From: Archangium gephyra | Lineage (GTDB): Bacteria; Myxococcota; Myxococcia; Myxococcales; Myxococcaceae | Assembly (NCBI GenBank): GCA_003243425.1 | Contig: QFQP01000019.1 | Coordinates: 62,001 to 126,000 of the forward strand | Length of the DNA: 64,000 nucleotides | Reading direction: 5' to 3' | Part shown: positions 24,580 to 32,553 of the stretch, piece after piece | Layout of the letters: the number at the start of each line of letters is the position of its first letter | How positions within the stretch are numbered: position 1 is the stretch's first letter | The notes under the pieces: model-generated | The model's database searches: none | What the model saw: the letters and a program-made list of their open reading frames with translations, nothing else | What the model was told of the DNA's origin: nothing | Made by a program: the position numbers and the translations under genes

Positions 24580-24906
24580 TTACTCCGGGTCAGACTGCTG
24601 TTGCGCCTGCGCGACCACGCTGTCGACGACGGTCTCGGCCACCTCGAGCAGGCGCTCACGAATGGGCGGCACCGTCGCCAGCTTGAGGCCGAGGCGGAAC
24701 AGGCGCGCAGTGGTCGGCGTGAGCAACCCGCCGCCGATCACGTAGCCGATGCCCAGCGCCGCGGCGACCATGCCGTACGGGTTCTTCTCGACCTTCGGCG
24801 TCAGCCCCACCGCGTCAGAAAGACCGTTGAGCGCGGAGTTCGCGTCGAGCGCGACCTCCCGGGCCTGCTCGAGAATCGGGTTCAGATCGACGTTGTCATC
24901 ACTCAT
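24580..24906 (-). CDS. small membrane-associated protein of the YqjD-like cluster
   Basis: 108 residues from ATG 24906, which overlaps the upstream stop (ATGA). A helical N-terminus (LNPILEQAREVALDANSAL) precedes a Gly-rich hydrophobic segment (GMVAAALGIGYVIGGGLL) and an amphipathic C-terminal helix. I do not recognise a named family, but layout and neighbours place it with the DUF883/YtxH-like genes around it. Function unknown. Confidence 0.62.
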   Translation of the reverse strand: MSDDNVDLNPILEQAREVALDANSALNGLSDAVGLTPKVEKNPYGMVAAALGIGYVIGGGLLTPTTARLFRLGLKLATVPPIRERLLEVAETVVDSVVAQAQQQSDPE

Positions 24907-25118
24907 CGCCGCGAGGCCCACTTTCCGATCAGGAAGCCCAGGGCTGCGGCGCCGAGCAACGTCGTGCCCGGGTTCTTGCGAATGAAGGTCTTCACCGTCT
25001 CGTTGGCCTCGACCAGACGCTCCTGGACGTCTTCGATCTGCGGGCCGAAGCGCTCCGTCAGGTCTCTCAACGGATCGTTCTGGGGCTGCGGGTTCGCCTG
25101 CTGCGTGGCGTCGTTCAT
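24903..25118 (-). CDS. DUF883 (ElaB/YqjD)-like membrane-anchored protein
   Basis: About 71 residues from ATG 25118, with AGG nine bases upstream; ATG 25127 is too close to that site. The charged N-terminal helix (DLTERFGPQIEDVQERLVEANE) and the C-terminal RKNPGTTLLGAAALGFLIGK helix match the ElaB/YqjD pattern of stationary-phase inner-membrane proteins that in E. coli associate with ribosomes. The ribosome link here is inferred only from family resemblance. It sits 16 bp after the next small gene of the cluster. Confidence 0.75.
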   Translation of the reverse strand: MNDATQQANPQPQNDPLRDLTERFGPQIEDVQERLVEANETVKTFIRKNPGTTLLGAAALGFLIGKWASRR

Positions 25119-25134
25119 CGTCGCCATCCTTTCA

Positions 25135-25362
25135 TCACCTGCGGGAAAAGAGTTTCGCCAGCACGTAGCCGGCAACGAAGGCACCACCGACCGCGACCCA
25201 CGGCTTTCGCCGCACCATCTCGCGCCAGTCGGTCAACGGCTCGAGCGACTTCTCGACCTTCTCGAGCTTCAAGGCCAGGCGTTCACGCGCCGCGGCCAGT
25301 TCGTCACGCGCCTGTTCGGGCGTCTGCACCGAGCGCAGCGTCGCCAGTTCACGGCCGTTCAT
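25135..25362 (-). CDS. DUF3618-like small membrane-anchored protein
   Basis: 75 residues from ATG 25362, overlapping the stop of the holin-family gene (ATGA). The N-terminal helix (QARDELAAARERLALKLEKVEK) is charged and coiled, followed by WREMVRRKPWVAVGGAFVAGYVLAKLF split as a linker and a single C-terminal membrane helix ending in RR. This is the YqjC/DUF3618-type plan. It probably interacts with the neighbouring YqjE- and YqjD-like proteins. Confidence 0.7.
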   Translation of the reverse strand: MNGRELATLRSVQTPEQARDELAAARERLALKLEKVEKSLEPLTDWREMVRRKPWVAVGGAFVAGYVLAKLFSRR

Positions 25363-25739
25363 TTCGGGTTCTCCGTGCGGGTGGGGAGCATGAGGGCCGT
25401 GGTCGACTCGAGCTCCGACAACGAAGCGTCGAGCATCTTGCGGCCGGTCAGCTGTCTGGCCACGAAGTAGATGCCCACCCCGCCGAGCACCAGGTTGAAG
25501 AGCCCCACGAGCAGGAACGCGAGATCGACGGGCATCACGCGGCGCAACAGTAACGCCAGCGCGACGCACAGGAAGCCCCAGCCCACGAGAATGAGCGGCG
25601 CCAGCGCGGCGATGATGCCGACGCGAAGGCCGATGAATTGGGCGTCCTGGCTGAGCTCCATGCGCGCCAGCCGCACGTGCTGCGCGACGAGCTCGCTGAA
25701 CGCGTCGACCACTTCACGGAGCTGAGATCGAAGAGCCAT
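25359..25739 (-). CDS. YqjE / phage-holin-3-6 family membrane protein
   Basis: 126 residues. An N-terminal amphipathic helix (LREVVDAFSELVAQHVRLARMELSQD) precedes two membrane helices (about 38-62 and 70-95), then a cytoplasmic tail. This is the PF07332 (YqjE/holin-X) architecture; despite the family name there is no phage context. It is the first gene of the cluster and its order relative to the YqjD-like genes mirrors the enterobacterial yqjCDE group. The upstream gap to the M1 peptidase (79 bp) must hold divergent promoters. Confidence 0.78.
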   Translation of the reverse strand: MALRSQLREVVDAFSELVAQHVRLARMELSQDAQFIGLRVGIIAALAPLILVGWGFLCVALALLLRRVMPVDLAFLLVGLFNLVLGGVGIYFVARQLTGRKMLDASLSELESTTALMLPTRTENPK

Positions 25740-25818
25740 TGAGCGTCGTCACCTTATGCCTGTTTGCGTTGCGCATTCGCGATGAATCGAGACCTGCGTT
25801 CGCCTACCTTGCGCGCCC

Positions 25819-28386
25819 ATGATCAACGTCATCTCGATGGTGAGCTTGCTCGCTGCAGCCCCGGCGCCGGGTGGGCTGCAGCCGAAGAATCGTCCCTACG
25901 ATGCACAGCACTACAAACTCGAGCTGCGTCTGGGTGAAGGCGGAACCTTCAGTAACGTCGCCACCGTCACCGTCAAAGCGACGAAGGCGCTCACCGAGAT
26001 CGAGTTCGACGCCTACGATCTGAAGATCAGCGCCGCGAAGGTCGACGGTGAAGCCGCCGAGTTCAAGGAGACGTACTCGGCGGAGACGCGCTCGGGCCTC
26101 GTCAAGATCAAGCCGAAGAAGGCCGTCGCCTCCGGCAAAGAGGCCGTGATCGAGATCGCGTACACGGTGACCGCGGGCACGTCGAACCAGGGCCTCTTCA
26201 CCGCGCAGGAACCCGATGGCGCCCTGCCCGGCTACTTCACGCACTTCGAGCCTGCGTTCGCGCAGCGCTTCTTCCCGGTGAACGACACGCCTGCCGACAA
26301 GGCGACCAGCGAGGTCTTCGCCATCGTCGACGGCCGCTACAACGTGGTCAGCAACGGCAAGAAGGAGCTCGACGAGAAGTTCACCGAGGGCGGGCAGAAC
26401 CTGCGCCGCGTGCACTGGAAGCAGGAGCAGCCGCACTCGCCGTACCTCATCGCCGTGGCCATCGCGCAGCTGGAGCCCGTGCTGGTCAACGAGGACATTC
26501 CGTCGAACCTCTGGCTGCCGCCGAACCGCAAGGCCGACGGCTTCGTCGCGCAAGACGTGCTCAAGGGGCTCTACAACTTCCAGGTCGGCTTCACGGGCAC
26601 CCGCTTCCCGTTCTCGAAGCTCGACGTGGTCGCCGTGCCCCGCTTCTTCTGGAGCGGCATGGAGAACACCTCCGTCATCTTCGAGCGCACCTCGAAGCTG
26701 CTGGTCGACCACAAGAACGATCACACCGCGCGCAGCCGCATCGTCGGGCTGCTCTCGCACGAAATGGCGCACCAGTACTTCGGTGATTGGGTCACCTGCG
26801 CGTGGTGGAACGACGTGTGGCTCAACGAGGGCTTCGCGACCTACCTCGGCGGCCTCGCGGCCGACGACTACGCCGACAACGACGAGCACGAGGTGTGGAT
26901 CACCCGCGCGATGATCGACGGCTATTTCCCCGAGGAAGACGGCCCGCGCTCGCACCCGCTGGTGGTCAAGGGCAACGTGCCGGTCGAAGAGGCCTTCGAC
27001 AGCACGTCGTACACCAAGGGCGCGCACGTGCTCCGCATGCTGGAGCTGTGGCTGGGCAAGGCCGAAATGAAGAAGGTGTTGAAGGCCTACCTCGAGAAGC
27101 ACGGCGGCAAGGCCGTCACCAGCGATGACTTCTTCAAGGTCGTCTACGAGACCACGAAGAAGGAGAAGGAGCTCAAGCCCTTCAAGGAGGCGTGGCTCAC
27201 CAAGAAGGGCTACCCCATCATCTTCCCCGACACGCAGTTCTCGGGCGGCAAGCTGACGGTGAAGATCCGCCAGCAGCCCAACCAGAGCGGCGAGAAGGGC
27301 CCGTTCGTCTTCAAGCTCCCCATCGTCGTTCACCGCGCGACCGAGCCCACCTTCACGAAGGAAGAGGTCATCACCGTCGACAAGCCCGAGGTGACCGTCA
27401 CCATCGACGTGCCGGCCGCTCCGCAGTGGATCAACTGGAACAAGAACTTCGGCGCGCTGGTGAAGGTGAACCCCACGTCGCTGAACGAAGATCGGCTCGT
27501 CGACGCGGCCCGCTACGACGAAGACCCCACGTGGCGCCTGCTGTCGACGCTGCAGCTGCTCGGCGAGCTCGGCAACAAGTCGAAGGTCGAAGAGACGAAG
27601 CCGACCGATTCCGCGATGGGCGCGATCTTCGACGTGCTGCAGAAGGACCCGTCGCCGTACGTGCGTGAAGTCGTGCTGCAGCGGCTGGCGAACACGCGCT
27701 TCAAGAAGCTGCCGCCCGAGTTCGCGCCCATTCTGCTCGCGCTCGCCAAGCGTCCCGAGAACCTGAACGAAGACCCTGCCGGCTACATCCGCGTGCGGGT
27801 CGCGGCGATGGAGGCGCTGGCCCGCGTCGACTCGGCCGACGGCCACAAGTGGATGATGGACGAGCTCGGCAAGCGGGAGATCGACATCAACTACCTGCGC
27901 GGCTACGCGACGGCGGCCGCGCGCCTCGGCACCGCGAGCTCGCTCGGGACGCTGCGCGCCGCGCTGGTCACCCAGAAGGGCCGCGGCATGGCGTACTACC
28001 GCCGCACGGCTTCGGCGCTCGCGTTGTCGACCAACACCGACGCGCTGCTGATCATGCGCGAGGTGTTCAAGAACAACCCCGGCAACAACGAGCTGGGCCG
28101 CGAGGTGCTCGACGGGCTGCAGGCCAACAAGGAGCTCCGCGAGACCACGCCCTTCGCCGCCTTCGTTCGTGACGGCGTGCTCGACGAGGCCACGTACACC
28201 GAGGAGATCCGCGCTGACCTGATCACCTACCTCGACGACGTGAAGTACGACTCGGCGAAGATCGCGCTCACCGAAATCGTCGCGGGCACCAGGAGTGACC
28301 GGCTCAAGGCCAGCGCCCAGCGCGTGTTGGACGCGAACTTCCCCGCGCCTCCGCCCGCGAAGCCCGAGCCGAAGAAGAAGAAGTAA
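25819..28386 (+). CDS. M1 family metallo-aminopeptidase
   Basis: 855 residues. A short hydrophobic leader (VISMVSLLAAAPAPG) suggests export. The zinc site is intact: H314, E315 and H318 in HEMAHQYFGDW, with E337 in NEGFATY; the substrate-recognition GMEN motif lies at 280-283. The N-terminal beta-domain, thermolysin-like catalytic domain and a C-terminal helical region (from about 560, HEAT-like) are in the usual order. It removes N-terminal residues from peptides, probably in the periplasm or outside, in line with a predatory or proteolytic lifestyle. Divergent from the YqjE-like cluster. Confidence 0.92.
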   Translation: MINVISMVSLLAAAPAPGGLQPKNRPYDAQHYKLELRLGEGGTFSNVATVTVKATKALTEIEFDAYDLKISAAKVDGEAAEFKETYSAETRSGLVKIKPKKAVASGKEAVIEIAYTVTAGTSNQGLFTAQEPDGALPGYFTHFEPAFAQRFFPVNDTPADKATSEVFAIVDGRYNVVSNGKKELDEKFTEGGQNLRRVHWKQEQPHSPYLIAVAIAQLEPVLVNEDIPSNLWLPPNRKADGFVAQDVLKGLYNFQVGFTGTRFPFSKLDVVAVPRFFWSGMENTSVIFERTSKLLVDHKNDHTARSRIVGLLSHEMAHQYFGDWVTCAWWNDVWLNEGFATYLGGLAADDYADNDEHEVWITRAMIDGYFPEEDGPRSHPLVVKGNVPVEEAFDSTSYTKGAHVLRMLELWLGKAEMKKVLKAYLEKHGGKAVTSDDFFKVVYETTKKEKELKPFKEAWLTKKGYPIIFPDTQFSGGKLTVKIRQQPNQSGEKGPFVFKLPIVVHRATEPTFTKEEVITVDKPEVTVTIDVPAAPQWINWNKNFGALVKVNPTSLNEDRLVDAARYDEDPTWRLLSTLQLLGELGNKSKVEETKPTDSAMGAIFDVLQKDPSPYVREVVLQRLANTRFKKLPPEFAPILLALAKRPENLNEDPAGYIRVRVAAMEALARVDSADGHKWMMDELGKREIDINYLRGYATAAARLGTASSLGTLRAALVTQKGRGMAYYRRTASALALSTNTDALLIMREVFKNNPGNNELGREVLDGLQANKELRETTPFAAFVRDGVLDEATYTEEIRADLITYLDDVKYDSAKIALTEIVAGTRSDRLKASAQRVLDANFPAPPPAKPEPKKKK

Positions 28387-28517
28387 TCAGGGCCTGTCGA
28401 TGACGCTCCGCCACGTGCCGTCAGGGACGCGGCGGAGCACGACGGCGCCCAGGCCGCTGCGCTCGGAATGGGCGGCCCGCTTCGTCTTCGTTGGCGACGA
28501 ACGCCAGGGTTCTCGTT
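28387..28517 (-). pseudogene. possible remnant of a DUF4440/SnoaL-like gene
   Basis: On the minus strand the last codons before a TGA read VVLRRVPDGTWRSVIDRP, which looks like the C-terminus of DUF4440/SnoaL-like proteins, but no matching N-terminal part or start is visible before the FabH-like gene. It may be a decayed fragment or a chance match; the 131-bp gap contains nothing else I can name. Confidence 0.22.
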
Positions 28518-29516
28518 TCAGCGGTTGCGTTCGAAGAGCGCGCCGGCCCAGGTCAGCCCCGAGCCCACGACGCACACCGCGACGGCGTCACCGAGGGCCG
28601 GCGAGTCCCAGTTCTCGCTCATGACCGACGGCGCGCCCGACGCGCCCACGTTGCCGCGGCGCTCGACGTTGTACAGGTGCTTGCCCTCGGCCACGCCCTG
28701 ACGACGCGCGACGGCTTCCAGCATGCGCAGGTTCGCCTGGTGACCGATGAAGGCCACGTTTTCCGGCCCGCCGGCGTACTTCGCGCTCAGCTGCTCGTAG
28801 GTCTCGCCCGCGCGCTTCACCGCGAACTTCTGCACCTCGGCGCCGTTCTGCGTGAAGTGGCCGAAGCGCGGCACCTTGACCTTGTCGGCGCCCGACGGGT
28901 CACCCTTCAAGTACGTCTCGGTGATCTTCCACTTGCCGGGAATGCGCGGCGACACGATGGCCGCCGTCGAGCAATCACCCCACAGCACGCAGGCCGAACG
29001 GTCCGAGTAGTCGACGACACGCGTCGAGTTCTCGGGGTTCACCACCATGATGAAGTCCGGCAGCTTCTCCGGGCGCATGGCCTCGAGGAAGTAGAGCTGG
29101 CTGGCGAAGCTCGAGCAGGCGCTGGCTACGTCGAGACACGGCCCGTCGACGCCCAGGGCTTCGGCCACGCGGTTCGCTTCGGCCGGAATGCACTCGTCGG
29201 GCGAGCAGCTGCCCGACAGCACCATGCCGATGTCTTTGACCGTCAGCCCCGCGCGCTCGAGCGCCATCTGCCCGGCCTTCGCGCCCGTCCTGGCGTTCGA
29301 CATGGTGGCCGCTTCGATGGCGGCCCGCGGGTCTTTGTTCTTCGTGGTGCGGATGTAGTCGAGCGGCAACACCGTGTGCCGGCTGCGGATACCCACCCGC
29401 TCCATGATCCACGCGTCGTTGGTCCCGATGTCCAACGACTCGAGGAAGGCGTTGTCGATCACGTTTTCAGGATGAAAGTGACCGATCGCATGAAGGTGCA
29501 GCACGTTCGACCCCAC
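28518..29516 (-). CDS. 3-oxoacyl-ACP synthase III (FabH)-like enzyme
   Basis: 332 residues. The thiolase-fold catalytic triad is in place: C134 in VASACSS, H259 in FIGHQAN and N289 in RGNVGAS. FabH enzymes condense an acyl-CoA with malonyl-ACP to start fatty-acid synthesis; related ones (OleC/BchFabH or secondary-metabolite starters) share the fold. No ACP or other fatty-acid synthesis gene is next to it, so a specialised role is possible. The start is GTG 29516, without a strong ribosome site; a GTG at 29504 is an alternative. The 105-bp gap upstream shows no clear promoter and only a weak GTCAC/GTGAC stem. Confidence 0.85.
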   Translation of the reverse strand: MGSNVLHLHAIGHFHPENVIDNAFLESLDIGTNDAWIMERVGIRSRHTVLPLDYIRTTKNKDPRAAIEAATMSNARTGAKAGQMALERAGLTVKDIGMVLSGSCSPDECIPAEANRVAEALGVDGPCLDVASACSSFASQLYFLEAMRPEKLPDFIMVVNPENSTRVVDYSDRSACVLWGDCSTAAIVSPRIPGKWKITETYLKGDPSGADKVKVPRFGHFTQNGAEVQKFAVKRAGETYEQLSAKYAGGPENVAFIGHQANLRMLEAVARRQGVAEGKHLYNVERRGNVGASGAPSVMSENWDSPALGDAVAVCVVGSGLTWAGALFERNR

Positions 29517-29621
29517 TTAAAGCGTTGAACCCAGACGCCGACCCCTACCGAACGACTGCGAACCGTTGGAAGCGAAAAGACAGAACATTTGGTCACGTTT
29601 TGAAACAGTGACGTTTGTCTG

Positions 29622-30935
29622 TCAGAGCTCCCGCCACATCACCAACCCGGGTTTGATCGAGGGGTTCGTGCGCGAGTCGTAGAAGAAGATCAAGGTGAGC
29701 TTCCCGGGCTTGTGGCTCCAGAGTGACAGGTAGTCGCCGCCGCGCTGAATCGGCGAGCCCACCGGTGAACAGGTCTGGAAGGTGACCCCGTCGCTCGAGC
29801 GCGCCAGCTTGGGGCCATTGCAGTTGCTCTGCGTGCCCAGCGCCGACCACGGCGCGGCGATCGACACCTTCCCGTCTGCTTCGACGGCGATGGCCTGGTA
29901 CCACTGCGTGGAGTGGAAGATGGCGCCGCTGGAGTTTCGCGGAATGGCGACCGGCGTGCCCCACGCGGTGCCGCTGTCGGAAGACTTGAGGTACCACAGC
30001 TGCGTGGTGTCGGCCGCGTCCGACTTCGGCAGGTGGAAGGCCAGGTGCGGCGTGGTGCCTTCGAAGGTGAGCGAGACCGACGGCTCGCGACCGGCGACGG
30101 TGAGATCGAAGCCATCGGCGCTGGCGACCACGCCACCGCCGGTCGTCGGCCGCCAGAACGCCAGCTCTGCCGATGCCGGATCAGCGGCGAACAGGAAGAA
30201 GGCGAGGGCCACGTCGCCGGCCGAGTCGACGGCCAGTGAGATCGCCTTGCTCGCCACGGTGATGCCGGGGGGCGACGCGTCGACCCACGCGGCCGAGCCG
30301 GTCTTCTTCCGGTAGAACAGGCTCGACCCCTGCAGGAACGCGAGCTGAATCACGCCGTCGTGCACCGCCACCGACGGGTTGCTGTCGGCCGCGGCGTGCA
30401 CCTCGTCGTCGACGGTCGAGAGCGAGAAGTTCGCGCCTTCGTCGTCGGAGATGGCGACGCGGATGGTGTTGGTCTGCGGCTTCACGTAGGCGATGACGAT
30501 GCGGCCGGTCGACGCGTCGCGCGCGATGCTGATCTCTCGCGAGTTGGGCGTCGCCAGCGTGCCGCCCACCACTTCGATGGTCTTGAGCTCGCTGAACGCC
30601 TTCGCCGTGCCGTCCCAGCGGGTGAAGACCACGCGGTTGTCGTCGTAGTTGAGGTCGCCGTTGGGGTCTTCGTAGAGCGCGGCCACCATCGGCTGCTGAA
30701 ACTGATCGGGCACCGACGCGGCCGACACGCCGAGTCTGGACGAGGGCGCCGCGGTCCCGGGGAGCTCCGCGATGACCTGCCAGCCCGTCGGCGGGTCGTC
30801 GCCACGCACGCGGCCCGCGTCGACCTCCATCATGCCCGCGTCGACCTCCTCGCCCGCGTCGGGCTTCGGCTTGTTCGGAGGGCCACACGCGACGAACAGC
30901 GTGGTGAGAGCAACGATCGCAGAGATGCGGAACAT
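29622..30935 (-). CDS. lipoprotein with sialidase-like (BNR) beta-propeller features
   Basis: 437 residues from ATG 30935, preceded by AGGAG. Signal peptide with lipobox LFVAC, then an Asp/Glu-rich linker of the type common in myxobacterial lipoproteins. The mature part has repeated units with aspartate-box-like turns (SDDEGANFS, SSDSGTAWG, SSDGVTF) spaced along the chain, as in sialidase or BNR propellers, but no catalytic sialidase residues can be confirmed. It is probably a surface carbohydrate- or protein-binding lipoprotein. It lies 20 bp after the acyl-CoA dehydrogenase gene on the same strand. Confidence 0.72.
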   Translation of the reverse strand: MFRISAIVALTTLFVACGPPNKPKPDAGEEVDAGMMEVDAGRVRGDDPPTGWQVIAELPGTAAPSSRLGVSAASVPDQFQQPMVAALYEDPNGDLNYDDNRVVFTRWDGTAKAFSELKTIEVVGGTLATPNSREISIARDASTGRIVIAYVKPQTNTIRVAISDDEGANFSLSTVDDEVHAAADSNPSVAVHDGVIQLAFLQGSSLFYRKKTGSAAWVDASPPGITVASKAISLAVDSAGDVALAFFLFAADPASAELAFWRPTTGGGVVASADGFDLTVAGREPSVSLTFEGTTPHLAFHLPKSDAADTTQLWYLKSSDSGTAWGTPVAIPRNSSGAIFHSTQWYQAIAVEADGKVSIAAPWSALGTQSNCNGPKLARSSDGVTFQTCSPVGSPIQRGGDYLSLWSHKPGKLTLIFFYDSRTNPSIKPGLVMWREL

Positions 30936-30955
30936 GAGGAGAACTCCTGTGGGGT

Positions 30956-32101
30956 TCAGCTGGCGGCCTTGATGATTTCGCGGGCAATGACCAGGCGCTG
31001 AATCTCGCTGGTGCCCTCGTAGATGGTCTGCACGCGCGCATCGCGCAGGTACCGCTCGACCGGGAACTCGTCGATGTACCCGTACCCGCCGTGAATCTGC
31101 ACGGCCTTGTCGCACACGCGGTTCGACATCTCCGACGCGAAGAGCTTGGCCATCGACGCTTCACGCGTGAACGGCACCTTCTTCTCTTTCATCGACGCGG
31201 CGCGCAGCGTGAGCAGCTCGGCGGTCTGCTGCTGCGTCGTCATGTCGGCGAGCATGAAGCGCAGCGCCTGAAACTCACCGATGGCCTTGCCGAAGGCGTG
31301 GCGCTCCTTCGCGTACTTCACGCTCGCTTCGACGCCCGCGCGGCCGACGCCGCAGGCCTGCGAGGCGATGCCGATGCGGCCACCGTCGAGCGCGACCATG
31401 GCCAGCTTGAAGCCGTCACCCAGTTTGCCGAGCACGTGGGCGTCGGTGAGCTCGCAGTTCTCGAACGTGAGCTGCACGGTGTTCGAGCCGCGGAGGCCCA
31501 TTTTGTCTTCCGCGCGGCCGATGTGGAGCCCCGGCGTGCCGCCTTCGACGATGAAGCACGACAGCCCCTTGTTGCCGTCGTTCGAGGTGCGCGCCCACAC
31601 GATGATCACCCCGGCGTACGCGCCCGAGGTGATCCACTGCTTGGTTCCATTGAGCAGCCACTTCTCGCCCTGCTTGACCGCCGTGGTGCGGCCCGCGCCC
31701 GGGTCTGAACCGGCGTGCGGCTCCGACAACGCGAACGCGCCGGCGATCGCCTGACCGCTGGTGATGAAGGGCACGTACTTCTTCTTCTGGGCCTCGGTGC
31801 CGAACTGCACGATGAGCTCGGCCACCATGTTGGTGACGGCCATGCCCACTGACGTCGACGCGCACGCCGCCGAGATCTCCATCATCGCCAGCGCGTACGA
31901 GACGACGCCGGCTTCTGCGCCTCCGTATTCAGCGGGCACGTTGACGCCCAGCAGGCCCAGCTCGGCCATCTGCTTGTAGACCTCGGAGGGGAACTTCTCT
32001 TCGCGGTCGGTCATGCGCGCGCGGGGCGCCACCACGTCACGCGCGAACTTCCGCGCCAGGTCGCGCACCTGCTGCTGCGTCTCGTTCAGTTCGAAGTCCA
32101 T
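30956..32101 (-). CDS. acyl-CoA dehydrogenase
   Basis: 381 residues, standard length. FAD-dependent family features: ALSEPHAGSDP near 130, WITSGAYA near 157, GRIGIASQ near 240, and the catalytic Glu at 362 in YEGTSEIQR. It oxidises acyl-CoA to trans-2-enoyl-CoA and passes electrons to ETF. It is the downstream member of a pair with 32554-33696, from which it is separated only by the small AgmX/PglI-like gene. The two enzymes are clearly paralogous and probably differ in chain length or branching of their substrates. Confidence 0.93.
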   Translation of the reverse strand: MDFELNETQQQVRDLARKFARDVVAPRARMTDREEKFPSEVYKQMAELGLLGVNVPAEYGGAEAGVVSYALAMMEISAACASTSVGMAVTNMVAELIVQFGTEAQKKKYVPFITSGQAIAGAFALSEPHAGSDPGAGRTTAVKQGEKWLLNGTKQWITSGAYAGVIIVWARTSNDGNKGLSCFIVEGGTPGLHIGRAEDKMGLRGSNTVQLTFENCELTDAHVLGKLGDGFKLAMVALDGGRIGIASQACGVGRAGVEASVKYAKERHAFGKAIGEFQALRFMLADMTTQQQTAELLTLRAASMKEKKVPFTREASMAKLFASEMSNRVCDKAVQIHGGYGYIDEFPVERYLRDARVQTIYEGTSEIQRLVIAREIIKAAS

Positions 32102-32110
32102 CGCGTCAGC

Positions 32111-32548
32111 TCAGTGAACGGCCTTGAGGTTGAACGGGAACTCGATGGGGTGATCCTTCCCGTCGGGCGGCTTCGGGAAGTTCATCGTCGAGATCACCGC
32201 GATCACGCAGTCGTGCAGGCCCGGGTCGCGCAGCGTCGAGGTCTTCTTGTTGATCTTCGCGCTCTTCACGAGGCCTTCGGGCGTGATGGTGAAGGTGCTC
32301 TTGAGCAGCCCTTCGGGCGCCTTCTTCTTGTTGGCCAGGTGGTCCTCGTAGCAGCCCTGAATCTTCGGCTGGTAGTGCATGACCACCTGCTTGATCGAGT
32401 CAGGCGTGAACGGGAGCTTGCTGACGTCAGGGCCATCGTTCTGCTGGCTGATGGCGTCCTTCATGACGTTCTTCATGGCGTCGGTGTTCTGCTTTTCCGG
32501 CGCGGGGTCGGCGGCGAGCGCGAGCGAAATGACGAAGGCGTTGAGCAT
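32111..32548 (-). CDS. AgmX/PglI C-terminal-type small exported protein
   Basis: 145 residues from ATG 32548, which has AAGGAG eight bases upstream; the GTG at 32557 overlaps the upstream stop but is too close to that site. A short leader (LNAFVISLALAA) suggests export. The body has VVMHYQPKIQGCYEDHL, LLKSTFTITPEGLVKSAKI and LHDCVIAVISTMNFPKP, matching the TonB-C-like AgmX/PglI domain of myxobacterial gliding and envelope proteins. The two Cys residues may form the family's disulphide. Its place between two acyl-CoA dehydrogenases is unusual. Confidence 0.75.
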   Translation of the reverse strand: MLNAFVISLALAADPAPEKQNTDAMKNVMKDAISQQNDGPDVSKLPFTPDSIKQVVMHYQPKIQGCYEDHLANKKKAPEGLLKSTFTITPEGLVKSAKINKKTSTLRDPGLHDCVIAVISTMNFPKPPDGKDHPIEFPFNLKAVH

Positions 32549-32553
32549 GGCGT

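Noticed and set aside
25359..25739. Phage holin / prophage remnant
   Set aside because: The family name is historical; the neighbours are YqjD-like stress proteins and no phage gene is present.
25804..27846. 680-codon minus-strand open frame opposite the M1 peptidase
   Set aside because: Composition is the Arg/Asp/Leu/Val pattern of an antisense shadow in high-GC DNA; the plus strand encodes an intact M1 enzyme with all motifs.
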